A stretch of 64,000 nucleotides of DNA. Source: Tetrahymena thermophila SB210 (Eukaryota > Ciliophora > Oligohymenophorea > Hymenostomatida > Tetrahymenidae). Location of the stretch: the NCBI RefSeq assembly GCF_000189635.1, contig NW_002476258.1, forward strand, positions 1 to 64,000. Direction: 5' to 3'. Shown here in pieces: positions 14,801-28,400 of the stretch. The notes under the pieces are model-generated. The model did no database searches. It was not told the DNA's origin and was given only the letters and a program-made list of their open reading frames with translations. Position numbers and translations under genes: made by a program. The number at the start of each line of letters is the position of its first letter. The stretch's first letter is position 1.

Positions 14801-17800
14801 CAAGAAAAGAAGGAAGGAGAAGAGGAGGAAGAAGCTGGAGGAGAATAACCTGCAGCTGAAGAATAGCAAGCTCAAGCTGCTTAAGAACAGGAAAATGAAG
14901 AAGGTGAAAAAGCTTAAGAAAATGAAGATATTGTAGAAAAGTAAGAAGGAGAAGAGGAAGAAGGAGAATAATAATAGCAAGAAGTTGAAGAAAGAGAATA
15001 GTAATAAGAGGAATAAGAATAAGAAGAGGCAGAAGTTGTTATCAATATTGGTTAACCTGAAGGTAGAGATGAAGCTTCTGGAAGTGAGGAATAAAATTCT
15101 AATAATTAAAACAATGAGGAAAATGAAGATGACTTTGTAGATGCTGATGATAGTGAAGATGATGAATATAAATCAAATTTAGGAAAGTCAGCCAAAGCAG
15201 AAGAATCTCAGAAGATATAAAATAATCGCAAAATTCGTTTTAAATTTTACTAAAACACTGCTATTTAATCATCAAAGGTTGTTAAATTGAATGTAATTTA
15301 GAAATAAATTATTGACCTCTTAATAGACCTCATCGAATAAAGAATTAATGATTCATACAACCAATCTAAGGAAAAATAAAACTCTAGTGAAACTTCTCTC
15401 TTTAACATCTATTATTTAGAATATCCATTTGCAATCAAACTCTTATAAATGTTTATGCAAAAATATCCTCTCACTATACCTTATATTTTAGAAAAGCGTA
15501 TTAAAATCCCTGAGTTTTCTATTTTTAAGAAAAATAATATCATTTCATTCTTGGATTTCCTGATTGTAGGAGGTTCTATTTCAGAATTTACATCCAATTA
15601 AATTTTAGAAACTCTTTTCAAAATTAATTATTCATATGTTGAGGCCAAAAAAGCAGCTGAAGGAGAAGAAGAGGAGGAGTAAGAAGAACCTCCTTAGGAA
15701 TAAAACGAAGAAAATGAAGAAGGATCACCCTCTTCCAAGCCTCCAATCAAAAAGAAGCCTAAAGCTATTCCAATAATAGGAAGTGCTGAATATTATTTTA
15801 GAATCGTCATTGAAAGAAATATCACATGGATCAAAAAGGTAAATAAATAAATAATAAATCTCAAATTAACATTTATATTAGATCTTAAATTAATCAAATA
15901 ACAAAAAATACATCAAAAAAATAAATTGAACAAAGAAAGTAACTTTACATTTTTAAAAATAAAATTTTTAATGAAAAATAGCTTCAGGATAACATTAATT
16001 TCTTAATAAATTTATTTATTTTTTATTAATTTTAAACAAAGAACAACAAAATTTTCTCATTAAATTTTTTGATGAAATATTTTATTGAAATTTGAGATAT
16101 AAATTAATTCATTTATTTATTTATTTTTTTAACTTTTTCAAATAAATAATAAAATAGATTATCGAAACAAAGAATTTTATAAATCTTGAAAGTTGCTTTA
16201 CTATTTTGTATGGATTAGTGAGTAGCTTAAGGAGCTTCTTCGAAGATTATAACATTTATATTTCGACTGACTAGTATAAGAAAATACTATCTATCCTTGT
16301 TTATTTAATAAAGAGATGTGCCAATTAGTAGGAATTATTCAAATTGATTTCGATAGATGTTTTTGGATTAATGAAAGAATGCTTGTAAACTCTTCCTAAG
16401 AGGATCTTCAAAGATAGAAATATTAATGTTGAATACGAAACTGTTCTGGATTATCTTAGTTATTATATCAATCGTAACATGCTATCATACTTTGAAAAAG
16501 AAAAAGGCTTAGAGCTTGAAAAGTCTTCCCAGTTTAACTATACAGATATATATGGAGCTATTAACTAAAACACAAAATTAATAAATCCTGAAATTTTATA
16601 AGTTAGATATCAATTATCTACTATTGGACCATTAAATAATAACTCCTCAATTTATGATAAACCAGACTTAAAGAATTAGAAGGATTCTACCGATGTCACA
16701 AAAGAGCTTCTCGAAGAAGAAAAAGGTAAGTTTTAATATAAATCTTAAACATTTTTATTTAGATTATAAAATATCTATAATAAGCTTTTGAAGGACTATT
16801 CTGCAAGTAGGGAGTAATTTAATCAATAGATGAAATGTATTATGCTCACCATGAATAATTTACTCATGGATTGTAGGCATTGTATGATTTCTACAATGCT
16901 TATCCAAATTTATTTGCTAAAAAAGAACATACTTAAACCTTCATTTATTGCTTGAGTCATCTTTATGTTGTTCTTAGACGTTAAACAGAATTTGAGAAAT
17001 AAGATTATGGATTATTAGAGACCGTTTATCATCATCGCCCTACTAAATTAAGTTAATTCGAAATTTTAGATGAGATTATTTTCAAGGAAATAAATGAAGA
17101 AAACAGAATAAAGTAAAAAGAAAAAGAAGAACAAGACAGACTTAAAAAAGAATAAGAATAAAATAAAGATAAATAGGAAGGTAACGATAAAAAGTCTGTC
17201 AGTAAAAGCGCAGAAGTACCACCTCAGGTACATAGAAATCCTCCAGCTGTTTAGGCAAACTCTGCTAATAATCAAGCTGTTGCAGGACCTTTCTAAAACC
17301 TTTTAAATGTTAATCCTTTTGCTTAGAATATGAATTTACTTTAAAATGCAATTAGATAAGCTTAGGAAGCTGTTTAGATTTTTGCCGATAGGTACTCAAC
17401 AAGCCAGAGAACAACTACTGGAACTACTAACTCTCATAGCATCCAATCAACCTAAGGTACTACTGACACTCATGTCTCTGTATTTGATTTCACTTCTATG
17501 GGATATCCTGCTAATGCTTTAGAATTATATAAGATAGATGAAAATGCTTTCTTAGCTGCTAACATTGACCAAAAAACAGAGCTACTGAGAGAAGGCAAGA
17601 AAAAATATTAACTTTTATAAAAATTATAATTTGTTGTTGAGAGAGAAAAGGATATACTTGAAAAATTCATGTAAAAGATTAATGCCCAAATATATGATGC
17701 TGAGTAAGACCCAAATAGTTTGCCAAAATTCAATGAAGATGGCACTATATAAAACCAAGAAGAATTGGAAGAAGAAGCTCATGGATCAGCATCTGCTACT

Positions 17801-20800
17801 GGTATTAAATCTGGAACATCCAAAAAGAAAAATATCCCACACATTCCTGATTCTCTAAAAGTTTATATTTAACAAAATATTATTGACTTCTTTAACGACT
17901 TGAAGCCTAAAGAATAAAGGGTGTAAGCTTTATCTTGGGATCAAGAGCTTGTTGATTAAATGCCATAACCTATTTAAACCAAGGTAATTATTAATTTTTG
18001 AATAAATCTAAGTCTTTTTAAATCTGGATTTTTTGTTTATTATTACTCAGCTAAAGAATTTTTGAATTTAACATAAAAAAAGTAAGAAAAAACTATTTTT
18101 ATCCAATCACAACTTTATTTTTTTAAAGCTAACAGATTCACATAATAAACAATCATTATCTTTGTCTAAATTATTTTAATCAATTCATCTATGAATTAAA
18201 AAACACTTTTTAAAATTTTCATAACATATTTATTTATAAAATTTTCAAAACAAATTTATAAAATAGATTTTCCTAAACAAAAAATAAAACATACTTTTTT
18301 TTAATTTTATTATTTTAACAAATTTTGAAATTTAGGTTCAAAACATAAGAGAAGAGCTAAAGAATAAATTCAAATAATTTGAAGTTAAAAAGGAGGTAGC
18401 AAAGGATAATAGTATTGAAAATGAAAATGAAGAAATTCAAGATTTAGAAGATGATATTAATACTGATAAAATTGAAGACAATTTATTGTATCCAACTATG
18501 GAAAAAAATGCATCAGTTGATAGAGTGCTTAAGCATCAAAACTTGTTGCTTGAAATGGTACCTACTTTCGATGATGAGTTTTTATTAAAACTCTTTGAGG
18601 CATTACATATTTTTACAGACAAAAATAAATTATACTCTCATAAGAGTGTTGTCGAGTTACTTGGAATTATATGTTAGAATCCCTACAATGCTTATAGGAT
18701 AGTTGACCTTATTTCCTTCCTTCTCTTCTTATACCCTAGAAGATCAAAAATTACAAATGAGTCACTAAACTAAAATAACCTAATGCAATTGATCGAAATG
18801 CCTATCCTTCTTTTAGATAAATAGGTCAGCTACAGAGCAGAAGTTGATGTTAAATATTGGAAATGTGCCAATTACATTAGCGTTCTCCATGAACTCTTAG
18901 TTTACAATCAGTGTCATGTATTGTATGGTTTATAAGATTATCCTATTAATTCACTTGAAGAATACAAGATTTAAGTTGGTAGAAGCGAGTCACATTCTAA
19001 ATTGCAAACAATTGCAGTCTAATTCCGTCCATTTGATCATCTAAAAGATGTTAAATTAGGAAATTTGATAAAAGGACAAAAAGATGGGTAAATTAATTAA
19101 ATAAATTCTATTGAAACTTTAAAATTGTTAATTTAAATAAATATCTAATAGCATACCTTTGAACCAATTAGTTTCTTTTGCTCAAAAATGGATAGCATAG
19201 GACAAAAATTTGTATAATAATGTTTTATCTTATTCTTACTCTGAATCTTCATATCAATTGATAACCGAACCTTTTGATAAATTTAATCAAATCTTTTACT
19301 AGCAAATTTAATACAATGGCTAGATTAAGGCAAACTATGACAATAAATACCCTGTACTATATAGACCTTGGAAAGAATTAAATATGGAGGAGCTGATGGA
19401 GTCTTTCACCTAAGAAATTCCTAATGATTTAGCTAAAAAGAAAAGAATATCTGTATAAAATTTAAATTTAATAATATTTTTTGGCAAAATAATTAATATT
19501 AACATTCATTAAATAAATAGGAATCTAGCAGCTTTACTCTACTTCAAGACAAATGCAAAGTGTTTACTATATACCTTGACTTTGTTAAATAATATATGAG
19601 AATTTCTATTAAGAAACTACACCCTGAATTAAAAAGGCTCTAAGCTGCATTTATTCATAAAAGAACTCAAATCAAATAAAACCGTAATATTTATTGTTGT
19701 TTTTCATTCTTATTTTAACACTTTTAATCAATCAAAAGGTGGATTTGATGATTTAAATGATGAGGCTGTGACTCTTAATGATATTTTGGATTACAATGAT
19801 TTCTTAGTTAAATTTAAAAACTTCCTTTAATCAGATATGGAAGTCTTCAAAAAGAGCATCAAAGATTTAACTGTTTTCTTTAAGATCGCTTTAAAAGAAG
19901 AGCTAAAATAAATTCTCGATGAATATAAATTGCGTTTGTCAGAAGATGGTCCAGAAGCAGCCATAGAGTGGTTCAAAGAAGAAAAAAATAAAGTAATTAC
20001 TTAAATAAACAAATTTTTTTATTTTATTTATTTTTAATAATAAATAATTAGATCACTTTAAGAATGTTGTAAGATGTAAGACAAGTTTTGTTAGTAGAAG
20101 ATCCTAGTGTTATGTCTTTCTTCTTTGACCTCTTGTAGTTTATGATTCAATCAGTTAATTACGCATGGTCTCTTCAAGATTTTGTAAATTTTATTTTTAT
20201 TTAATTTATTTATTAATATTTATTTTCATTTTAGATAATTCCAAGCTATAGCTACTTTGATTATCCTCTTAAGTGTATCTTAACATTGTATGACTTCTTA
20301 TATCCAGATGAGAAAAAGAAGAAGCTCAATCCTGCTGAAGAATTTGGAGGAGAAGATATTCCTGATGACTCATTGCCTTAACTTTCTAAACTTATTACAA
20401 AAGCACCAGATGATATGATGGATAGTATTGGTTTGGGCCAATCTATGACTAGAACCATGACTGCTTTAATGTCAGCAAGCTCTTCTAAGAATTTCTCTGG
20501 TGTCGACATGACTTAGCTATATGATCTAATTTTAAGAGAATTAAATAAGTTAATACAATATTTGATAAATAGTTATGATGTAAAATCCAAGAAGAAATGG
20601 GTAGAAATATCTAATATAATTGCTGTTGATGTAAAATCCTCTCGTCGTCTAGATGCAGAAAAGAAGATGGCTAAAGCAGCGTAAAATCTTAAATAATTAA
20701 AATATCCAAATAATAATTTTATATTAAATAATAAAAATAGCACCTTCGCTAAATTTATTGCTAAAAAGAAAACTAAAGGAGCTGAACGTAAGATTTATAT

Positions 20801-22015
20801 AAACTGCCAAAGAGAATAGTGCTGGTAGTCTTCTTTGGGAGATTTGATGAACTATCCTCCTAATGTTTTTGTGGTTTAGAAGTTTGATGTAGTTTTTGAA
20901 GGAGAATCTGGTATAGATTAAGGAGGTTTGACAAGAGAATGGATCGTATTGGCCCTCAATGATATTTTAGATCCTTAGAAAGGATTATTTAAGCTCTCCT
21001 CAAATGGTGTAACAATGCAACCAAGTCCCACCTCTTTCCTTGTTCCAAATCACTTAACACACTTCAGATTTGCTGGTAGATTGATTGCCAAGGGTTTGAT
21101 AGAAAAATTAGACTTTGAAGTTGATTTCACTAAATCTTTCTTGAAACATATTTTACGTACAAAATTAATAAATTCTTTTTTTTAATTAACTAAACATTTA
21201 ATAATTCATAAATAGATAAAACTCTTTTCATAAGCGATCTTGAAGATATCGATCCAGATGAGGCGAATAACCTCTTGTGGATACTTGACCATGATGTCAC
21301 CGATCTATGTTTAACCCATTCAATAGATAGAGTTGTGCTTGGATAAAACTATACATTAGATTTGATACCTAATGGAAGAAATATTGAAGTTACAGAGTAA
21401 AACAAAAAGGAATATGTTAAACAAATAGCTCACTTTAAAATGACAGAGGAAATTAAAGAATAAATTTAATCTTTCCTAAAGGGATTCTATGAAATTCTTC
21501 CTTAAAGATCCCTCAAATATATGAATGAGTAAGAGCTCGGACTTTTACTCTCTGGAGTCAAAAAAATTGATGGTAACTATTCTTTTTCTTTTAAATCTGT
21601 TAAAATGCTTATAAAATATAGTTGACGACATGAAAAAACACATGAGATATTATCGCTATAATAAAGATTCTCAGATTATATAATGGTTCTTCGAAGTTAT
21701 GAATGAATACGATGAAGATCAGCGTAGTTTATTCTTGTTCTTTGTAACAGGTAAAAAACTAAAATATATTTTAACAATAAAAACTGACTTTATTAATAAT
21801 TTTAAAAAATATAAATAGGCTCATTTAAAGTTCCTTTTGGTGGATTCAAAAACTTGTAATTAGAAATTGCTAAGATAGATAATAAAAATAATTTGCCAGT
21901 AGCTCACACTTGCACTAAATCTTTAGATCTTCCAGAATACGATTCCAAAGAAATACTAAAGGAAAAGCTAACAATAGCAATATAAGAAGGAAAATAAGGT
22001 TTCCATATTGCATGA
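8846..22015 (+). CDS. Giant HECT E3 ubiquitin ligase, HUWE1/UPL1/TOM1-like
   Basis: The C-terminus is a clear HECT domain. It has VVFEGESGIDQGGLTREW near 20.9 kb, the N-lobe FRFAGRLIAKGL near 21.07 kb, FVTGSFKVPFGGF near 21.8 kb and the active-site segment AHTCTKSLDLPEY, whose catalytic Cys codon is at 21911-21913. The last codons (GFHIA then TGA at 22013-22015) match the usual HECT end. Upstream is a several-thousand-residue helical region of HUWE1/UPL type. It includes an acidic E/D/Q-rich stretch at about 14.65-15.2 kb and a DUF4414-like segment near 17.5 kb. Exon 1 is 8846-8908; exon 2 starts at 9013, exon 3 is 9709-9835 and exon 4 starts at 9927. More than 20 short introns follow, the longest at about 15.84-16.15 and 17.97-18.33 kb. 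The reading frame is continuous across all junctions checked. Such ligases take ubiquitin as a Cys thioester and pass it to substrates; the substrate is unknown. UBA and WWE domains were not seen. Confidence 0.9.
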
Positions 22016-22483
22016 AAAAAAATAAAAAACTAAATCATTTAAATAAAATTAATCTCTTTTTTATAACTTATAAAAAAAATGTTTGTTTAGAATTAAAAAA
22101 GTACTCAATTCTTATTAAATAAATATAATTTACTCATTTTAAACTCTCAATTACTTTATAATTATTTTTTATCTATGATTTAATACCTTTTTTATTACCG
22201 TATATCTTCAAATTGGATGTAAAATTTTTAAGTTAAATTCTGAAAAATGGTTAATTCCTATGAAAATATTTGGGAAAAAAACTTTATTTGGAGTAAAGGT
22301 AAATGAAATATAATGGACTTTACAGTATTTAATTTTTGATTTTGAATGCTTAAATTTCATACATTATAAACTTAAATATATTTGTTTATGCAATAACGCA
22401 TTCATACATATATATTTTATATATTGATTGTTTAAATATCTAAGATTAGATCTAATTTGTAAGGTCATATAAAGCTGTGAATA
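22016..22483. other. Convergent 3' intergenic spacer
   Basis: About 470 bp lie between the stop codons of the HECT ligase (+) and the Nek kinase (-), so both 3' UTRs and polyadenylation sites must be here. AATAAA-like words are common but uninformative at this AT content. No RNA gene seen. Confidence 0.6.
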
Positions 22484-24889
22484 TCATAATGCATTAATGT
22501 TATTTCTTACTTCCATTGAGTTGTGAGAATCTTAAAGAGAAAGAACTTAATTGGTTTTTTTTGTTTATTGTGTTTACTAAGATTGCTATTCTTCTAAATC
22601 AATTTTTTTGAGGAGATTAGTTGGAATTCTAATTCTGTTAATACTTTTATGTGGTTGTAATAGATCGTTTGTATCGTAATTTTATAAGACAGAAGACTTG
22701 CTAATTAAAGGTAGATGAAAATCATCTTTTTGTTTATTAGGAGAAAAAGAGTTTTGCTAGAGTTTTAGCTATTATTCTTGGGAATCTCTTATATTATTGT
22801 ATCTTTTATATGATTTTATCTAACTTTATGGGCTTGTTTTTTCATTTTCAATGGATTTCTATTTTTATAAAGATTTTTTATGAGAATCTAAGCCTGAATT
22901 GTAAAACTAACTATCTTAAATTTAATTATCTTCTTTTTTTTCTTCTATGCTTGATAATCCTGTATATTTTTAAATTTAAAATTAACCATTTAGTCTTTCT
23001 AATTTGCTGCTATTTTTTGTTTTTTGTCTTTCACTCGAGGAATCAGTTGATTAATTCATATTCCTGCCTTATATTTATGGCATTAATCTTATGTTTTTTT
23101 CTATTTCTATCTAAATGAACTGTTTTTTTTTATCTAAACTTCTAATTTTATTTTATTCTTATACTTTTGCTGCATACATATCTTTCATCAATTTACGAGT
23201 AATAGCCTCTTATCTCAACCGAGAAGCAGGTGGGCTATTAGAGGAGCTTAGAAACTATTTATTTTAATATAAAATTGGAAGAAAAATATTCTTTCCTTGG
23301 CTTATGCTGCTTTAGTCCTAAGAATGATTGCTCCCTCTTGTATGATTATCTCTTGGAGAAGAAATATTACTGAGCTAGTGGTTAAATGAATTTTCTTTTA
23401 AAAGGCGCTTCCTTTTTTCATTTAGACTACCTTCATTATCTTTCTATTTCTCTTGTATATGATATTCTTCTTAAATTTTAACATTTCTATTCAAATTAGG
23501 AGATCTTCCTCTTTTGTAATTTTCTTTTATGAATTGTTGATCTTTTGGAATATATTCTTTCTTTTATAGGCTATTTTCACTTGGATTATTCTTCTTCTTT
23601 TTTATCTGGATGCTTAAATTTGCTTCTTCATTTTAGATGAAGCTATTATCGTTCTTTTTTGAGTCAGTATCAATCTAATTATCTATTTATATAGAAATCT
23701 TGCTTCTACTAGACCTATCCAAACTTCTTTCATTCTTAGGAATACTTTTTTTAGCTTTGATTTCTCTCAATGAAGGGATAAGAGATCCCTTTTTAGAATA
23801 ATTTATCTTTTATTGCTTTTTGGCAAGAGGGCTAGCAGAAGAATCTGCTTCTTTTGCTAATTTTATGCTAGGAGAAGGCTGTAAACAAAAACTACTTTCA
23901 TTATTATTGTTATCATCTTAGTTTTCTAAAAATTCATTAACTATTTTCTTCACACTCTTACTATGATAGGAATTTGGATAATTAGGTTAAGGCAAATTCT
24001 CTTGAAGTGACGCAGTCACAGGTTTAAATTATATTGTTTTAAGTAGAGTGGATTTTTCTTCTTCTTCTCTTGACAGGATGCGCTTTTCTGATATTTTTTT
24101 TTAAATGTAGGGAAGTTGTAGAATTTAAGAGCAAGAAAATCTCTTTTTGGGATCAATCTAAAGCATATTTGATACCATATTGGATAATTCTAATGAGTAT
24201 TTTGGAGATATTTTTTTATAGACTCCACTCATTATTTTTCCATAAAGCTCTTTCATTGACTCACCATTAAAAGGAGGTGAGAGAGTAGCTAATTCATATA
24301 AAACACATCCTAAACTCCATATGTCGCTAGAACTAGTGTAAGGTTGATCGCTCCAAACCTCCGGACTGGCATAGTAAGGAGTACCTGTTTACGTATATAG
24401 AAGCCCCATCTTAGCTTGTTTGGAAACGTTAAAATCACCAATTTTAGTAGTTCCATCTTTGTATAAAAATAAATTTGCGTTTTTGATATCTCTGTGATAA
24501 ATGTTTAAACTATGGAGAACTTAAAGACCTTTAACGCTTTGAATAAAGACACTCCAAATGTAATCTTCCCTTAACCTGGTCCCTGTTCTAATGTGCTTTT
24601 TGATTTTTTCTAAGACATCACCATCATCTGCATATTCCATAACTAAATAAAGAAACTCTCCGTCATCACTTAAAAAGCTTTCCTTGAAAGAAACCACATT
24701 TGGATGTCTGATGGAGGCAATAATTCTGACTTCGTTAAGAGCATTCTCTTTCTCTTTAAGAGACAAGTTGGTAAGATTAACTTTTTTTAAAGCGTATATT
24801 TGCTAATCAATAGTTCTTTTAACTTTATAAACTTAGCTGTAGGCTCCTTCGCCTAATTTTTCAATGATTTCAAAATTCTACAATTTCAT
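22484..24889 (-). CDS. NIMA-related (Nek) serine/threonine kinase
   Basis: One uninterrupted frame of about 801 codons runs from the ATG at 24889 to TGA at 22484-22486. The kinase domain fills about residues 6-265. It has the glycine loop LGEGAYSQVY (12-21), ATP-binding Lys35 in YALKKV, alpha-C Glu53, catalytic HRDIKNANLF (132-141, Asp134), GDFNVSK (151-157) and TGTPYYASPEVW (168-179). The RHPNVV and ASPEVW style is typical of ciliate Nek kinases, which act in ciliary and basal-body control in this lineage. The usual DFG is DFN here. The C-terminal ~530 residues are K/Q/S-rich and low complexity, as in Nek tails. The frame stays open upstream of the ATG (RNQSLDG), so a short 5' exon could exist. 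Confidence 0.9.
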
Positions 24890-25406
24890 ACCATCTAGAG
24901 ATTGATTACGATATTTATGAAATATAATAAATTAATATAGGAAGTTTTTAGTCTATTTTATTGTTTTAATTAACTTATCAATTATTTATTAATCAAACAA
25001 TGATTTAAAATTAACATAGTAAAAAAAATTAATTCAGATAAATTTTATGTTCTATTATCATCACATATTATAACTAATTTAGAATAAACAAAAAATGAAT
25101 GATGAAATTAGTAAATAAACAACTAATATATTTAATCATATTTTAACATTTTAGTTCACAAATTATTTACAATAATGTAAATTCTATTAATTTGGCAAAA
25201 ATAATCAAAATTTTTATGAGAAAACAATTAAAACTATGAAATAGTATTAAAAATACTTACAAATATGAATTTATTGTCGCTTTTTTTATATTATTCATAT
25301 TATTTTTATCCCAATTCACAGAATACAAATGAAGTTTTTTTGATTAAATGATAAATTCTTTACAAAAAATATATTTTATTTTTACAAATGTTTTAGTAGT
25401 GTTTAA
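24890..25406. other. Intergenic region upstream of the Nek kinase
   Basis: About 500 bp of AT-rich sequence between the kinase start and the stop of the next minus-strand gene. It should carry the kinase promoter and the downstream gene's 3' UTR. I see no other feature. Confidence 0.55.
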
Positions 25407-28400
25407 TCAATTTTCTTTTATTGAAGACAAATCATCTTCTTGCAAGTCAAATACTATAACATCTTACTAAACTTCTTAGTTTGAGATTTTGTTTTACGGA
25501 GATTCTGAAATTTATTCCTTTGAAGGGGTTTCAGTGTGTTAAATTTTTTATTCGCTTATAATTTTATCTGAATTTCTAATACTTTCATTTTAATAGGTAG
25601 ATTTTTAATCAGAATGTGTTTGTTGATTATTTTGTGCAAAAGTTGATTGACGTTCTTTTTCTTTAATAAATCTACTCGCTTCAATATTTTAAGATTATCT
25701 ATTTTAATAAATTAACTAAGAATTAAAGCTTTAATTTAGATTTCCCTTTGATTTTTTTTTCATTCTATTTTAAAAAATTAAATTAATATTTATAAACTTT
25801 AAAGAATTTCTATTTACAATCTTGCAAGTTAAAAAATTGTTTTTATTTCATCCCCTATTAAATCAATCAGTTTGTTATTCATTTAGCTCTGCTAACTTAT
25901 TTTCGAAGAAAAATTAAGAAAAAAAATAATATAAAATAACTTTAATTTCAAACAATTAATTTATTTAGAAAATTATTTAAAAAATTAAATTAAATTACTC
26001 GTTTCTATCCTCTTCTATTAACTTTTCATAGCAGCTATAAAGCTTCTGGTAATGAGAAAACTAATTTTTTTTTGTTGAACTTTTAAACTTAGCGATAGCT
26101 TTGCTAACAATAGCAATATTTTTTAAAGAAACCCGTATTTTATTTGTGCTTTTTCTTAAAGGTTTTTCTTTTTAGTTTTATTCTAATTCAGTTAGTAACG
26201 CTTTCCTATCTATAACATCACTTTATGAATCAATACTAATAACTGGTTTAGGAAAGAAATTAAAAAGCGTTTATTGCTCTGGGTTAAAGAACAAATTCTT
26301 TAGTTTTTCTATTTCTTTTAGCCTGTCTAAAATATTAAAAATATCTAAATCCTCTCTAATGTGATATTCTGCTTTATTTAGAAGTTATATTTCATCTGAG
26401 TTAAAAAATTTACCACAAGTAATTTTATTTAAAAAGAATTTCAAGTTAAAGTGAAGACTTCTCTCTCTTAATAATAAAAATTTCAATTCTCTGTCTAAGA
26501 ATTCTTTTTTTTCGGATTCTCCAAATATTGGTTTTAATGAAGACTGAGGAGTTTTAGGATTAGTTATTTTATTTGACTGTTATGTAAGACTTCTAAAATT
26601 TTCATTAAATAATAATGTATTTTAGTTAGTTGGTGATGAATTTATCTGAAGATTTGAACTTGTAGACCTTTTCTTATTAAGTTTTGAGTAATTTTAATTC
26701 CCAGTTTTTTCTAATAGGAAATTCTAATTATTTTGCAGTAACTGATTACTGTCTGATATTAAAAGTTAATTGTTCAACCTATCCAATTAAGGACTAGCCA
26801 TATATTGATCAACAATTGTTTATTTTCGTGTTTAAATATCAGTATTATTTTCATTTAGCCTTTCAATGTCAAGTTCGCACTCTTAATTAAAGCCTTAATT
26901 ATTATTTTTGCAAAAAATATTGTCTTGAACAAGATTTTATTTATTGTTGTTCTCTTTTTACTATTCTAAGTGATTTGTGTAATCTGGATTGTTAATCAAT
27001 AAATTATCTTTGGTATTCAGTTCTAATCCTAAATTATCACCAAATTTTTTATTTTTAAAATTTTACTCTTTTGGATTTAAGCCAATTATTTTATTTTATT
27101 CCTATAATTTGTCTTTAGAATTATCATTTTTTATTATGTTTGTAACATTTTATTTCTCTAACATTTTTTGTATTTAATCAAGAGGAATTAAACCAGCATC
27201 TTCTCTTGTTAATATCCTTCCATCTTAGTTTAAGCTTTTGATTCTTTAAAAGTCTTTTATCTTTGGCCGAAAAGGACTTTTCATTATTTTATTTTATTCA
27301 TCAGCCATAGTAGTCATTTATTGATTTTAATCTGCTTCAGTTATATTTATTTAATATTTTTCAATCTTATTTTATTCATTTTATTTCTTTTAATCTTTTT
27401 TTTTCCTTTTTATATCGAAGTCATACAATCTATTAGCAAGCTCAAAAGTATAAACATAATGGTTATAAAAATGAACTATTTTTTAAAATAAAATTATTTT
27501 TTTTAATTTATATAAATTAATATTTTTCTCTTCTTAATTTGAAATAATTTGTTGAAATTTAGTTTGTATTCCTTTTAAAATTTAAAAAAAAGTTAAATAT
27601 TCTTTGTTGTTAATTTATTTATGCTCAAGAAATATTAACAAATAAATTTTCATTTTATACTAAAATTCCTTTTTAAAATTTTTTTTCATGATTTTCAAAT
27701 AAAATTTATTTTCATTTTATTCTAAAAGCTTTTTAAAATTTTTAAAACAATTTTACATTAAAAAAAAATTATTGTGAATTTTTGAGTATTGAAAGTCTTT
27801 AATTTTAGTAAATTAATTTACCAATAATTGCTGAAATAAGGAGAAATATTTAGCAAAATCCCCCGATATAGCTTATAACTTCATCTACCTTTAAGTACTA
27901 ACGATTATATGTTGTAGTAAAAAAGCTTCTGATAAAATAAATATCGCAATAATTAGTAAAGTTTCCAACTTAGAAAGATTAAGTATAATCATTGTTTTAG
28001 TAAATCGTATAGCTTTCTTAATTTATATCTGAAACTGGAATTAAACTTTGATCAGTATTTATTATTTATTAATTAATGTTCAAATTAGCAGTTGTATACA
28101 TCTATAATACAAAATAAAATAAAATTAGATATTATTTTACTTTATTTTATTAAAACTTACTTGCTGAGGTTAAAATGAAAATATTAGCGAGCTAATAAAA
28201 GATTATGCATGATTTTAAGTCTTCTCTGGATTAAGCTGCATATTTGTTAATAAAAAATTAACTCTAGTTGATTTACTTTGACTTGCCTTTATATTTTAAG
28301 GGGTATCACAAACTGGTTACCAAGCTGTGCTACTTGGCCAATTTGTTTGATTTACACAACTTACTACAGAAAACCTTAAATGATAAAAATCATTGCTTGA

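Noticed and set aside
14642-14980. A 112-codon minus-strand standard-code frame rich in Phe, Leu and Ser
   Set aside because: It is the antisense shadow of the Glu/Lys/Gln-rich acidic block of the HECT ligase; the sense strand has family-consistent frame and splicing.
22810-23118. A 102-codon hydrophobic plus-strand frame, possible membrane protein
   Set aside because: It is antisense to the K/Q/S-rich tail of the Nek kinase, which is one uninterrupted frame to its TGA.
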